Assembly (NCBI GenBank): GCA_900555835.1
Contig: USMK01000007.1
Span: 1-64,000, forward strand
Origin: an uncultured Clostridium sp.
GTDB lineage: Bacteria; Bacillota; Clostridia; TANB77; CAG-508
Reading direction: 5' to 3'
Length of the DNA: 64,000 nucleotides
Shown one piece after another: positions 63,466-64,000 of this stretch. The notes under the pieces were generated by a model that made no database searches, was not told where the DNA came from, and saw only the letters and a program-made list of their open reading frames with translations. Both the position numbers and the translations under genes were made by a program. The first letter of the stretch is position 1. Every line of letters starts with the position of its first letter.

Positions 63466-64000
63466 ATGATAACACCAGAATTACTATCACCGGTAGGTGA
63501 TTTTGAATGTTTAAAAGCTGCTGTACAAAATGGTGCAGATGCAGTATACTTTGGAGCATCAAGTTTTAGTGCCAGAGCCTCTGCCACCAATTTTGACATA
63601 GCTGAACTTGAAAACGCAATAAATTATGCCAAACTTAGAAATGTAAAAACAAACTTAACACTAAATACTCTAATTCAAAATAACGAACTAGAAGAAGCAA
63701 TAAATATTGCAAAATCAGCATACAAATTTGGAATTGATGCAATAATCGTACAGGATTTAGGCCTTGCCAAATTTTTAATAGACAACTTCCCCAAAATGCC
63801 AATTCACGCAAGTACCCAAATGACAGTTCACAATCTAGAAGGAGTAAAAAAACTTGAAGAATTAGGCTTTTCCAGAGTAGTATTAGCACGTGAACTTAGC
63901 ATATCTGAAATAGAAAATATTTGCAAAAACTCAAATGTTGAAATCGAGGCATTTGTTCATGGAGCATTATGTATGTCTTATTCAGGTAGATGCCTATTTT
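63466..64000 (+). CDS. U32-family peptidase, N-terminal part (runs off the window)
   Basis: The first 178 residues are visible. Motifs PELLSPVGDFECLKAAVQNGADAVYFG, LTLNTLIQN, IVQDLGL, HASTQMTVHN and EAFVHGALCMSYSGRC are the U32 (YrrN/YrrO, RlhA/TrhP-like) signature. Members act in rRNA/tRNA hydroxylation or collagen-type proteolysis. The ATG follows GAAAGGAAAA. Confidence 0.93.
   Translation, partial: MITPELLSPVGDFECLKAAVQNGADAVYFGASSFSARASATNFDIAELENAINYAKLRNVKTNLTLNTLIQNNELEEAINIAKSAYKFGIDAIIVQDLGLAKFLIDNFPKMPIHASTQMTVHNLEGVKKLEELGFSRVVLARELSISEIENICKNSNVEIEAFVHGALCMSYSGRCLF

Overview
The window looks like chromosome from a low-GC, spore-forming, anaerobic Clostridia-type Bacillota, probably an uncultured gut lineage. 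The evidence is AT-rich DNA, strong AGGAGG-type ribosome binding sites, a large set of sporulation genes (spoVM, spoVAC/AD/AE, yabG, yunB, a Spo0E-like gene, a DUF3794-LysM coat-type protein, veg) and Bacillota-style ribosomal operons (infC-rpmI-rplT, rplM-rpsI, rpsU, rpmB).

The outstanding observation is a systematic +1 frame break at the codon CGG. Ten genes, eleven sites in all, are interrupted at a CGG that lies in the upstream reading frame. In every case dropping the C, so that the following GGN is read as glycine, restores the complete conserved protein: nth, rlmN, pilC, spoVAE, an L,D-transpeptidase (twice), yunB, yabG, a rhuM-like gene, a large type IV secretion-like protein and a pilin-like surface protein. 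Both strands are affected, and all four GGN codons occur after the C. In a manual scan I found no CGG used as an ordinary arginine codon in any recognisable native gene. The exceptions are two orphan genes of atypical codon use (23145 and 55183) and the penultimate codon of one degenerate ORF. I infer that CGG is unassigned here and triggers, or is bypassed by, +1 frameshifting into GGN.

Layout. 1-3045: a partial dispersed repeat, rpmB, spoVM, nth, and a bactofilin-like membrane protein. 3047-8521: rpe, the prkC kinase and PP2C phosphatase pair, rlmN, and a ROK kinase. 8561-8760: dispersed structured element. 8857-17822: type IV pilus operon (pilM-N fusion, pilO, pilins, pilD, pilB, pilT, pilC). 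18089-20265: dodecin and spoVA genes. 20339-24705: infC-rpmI-rplT, an L,D-transpeptidase, an orphan gene, and rplM-rpsI. 24913-31119: TetR, the yunB / DUF3794-LysM / veg / yabG sporulation group, a GGDEF protein and an Ig-like protein. 31220-35323: giant thioester adhesin. 35593-35809: tRNA-Gly and tRNA-Cys. 35985-40276: D-Ala-D-Ala carboxypeptidase, a decayed island with a rhuM-like gene, and a CAP-domain protein. 40351-54913: type IV secretion-like operon with four VirB2-like pilins, PrgI, split VirB4, two VirB6-like proteins and accessory proteins. 55183-59684: orphan gene, Spo0E-like, lgt, two M16 peptidases, and rpsU. 60134-64000: pilin-like mosaic protein, a DUF1828/1829-type pair, a third copy of the dispersed element, a small Cys/Gly protein, and the start of a U32 peptidase.

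All calls come from reading the sequence without database searches. Family names rest on recognised motifs and general protein appearance.
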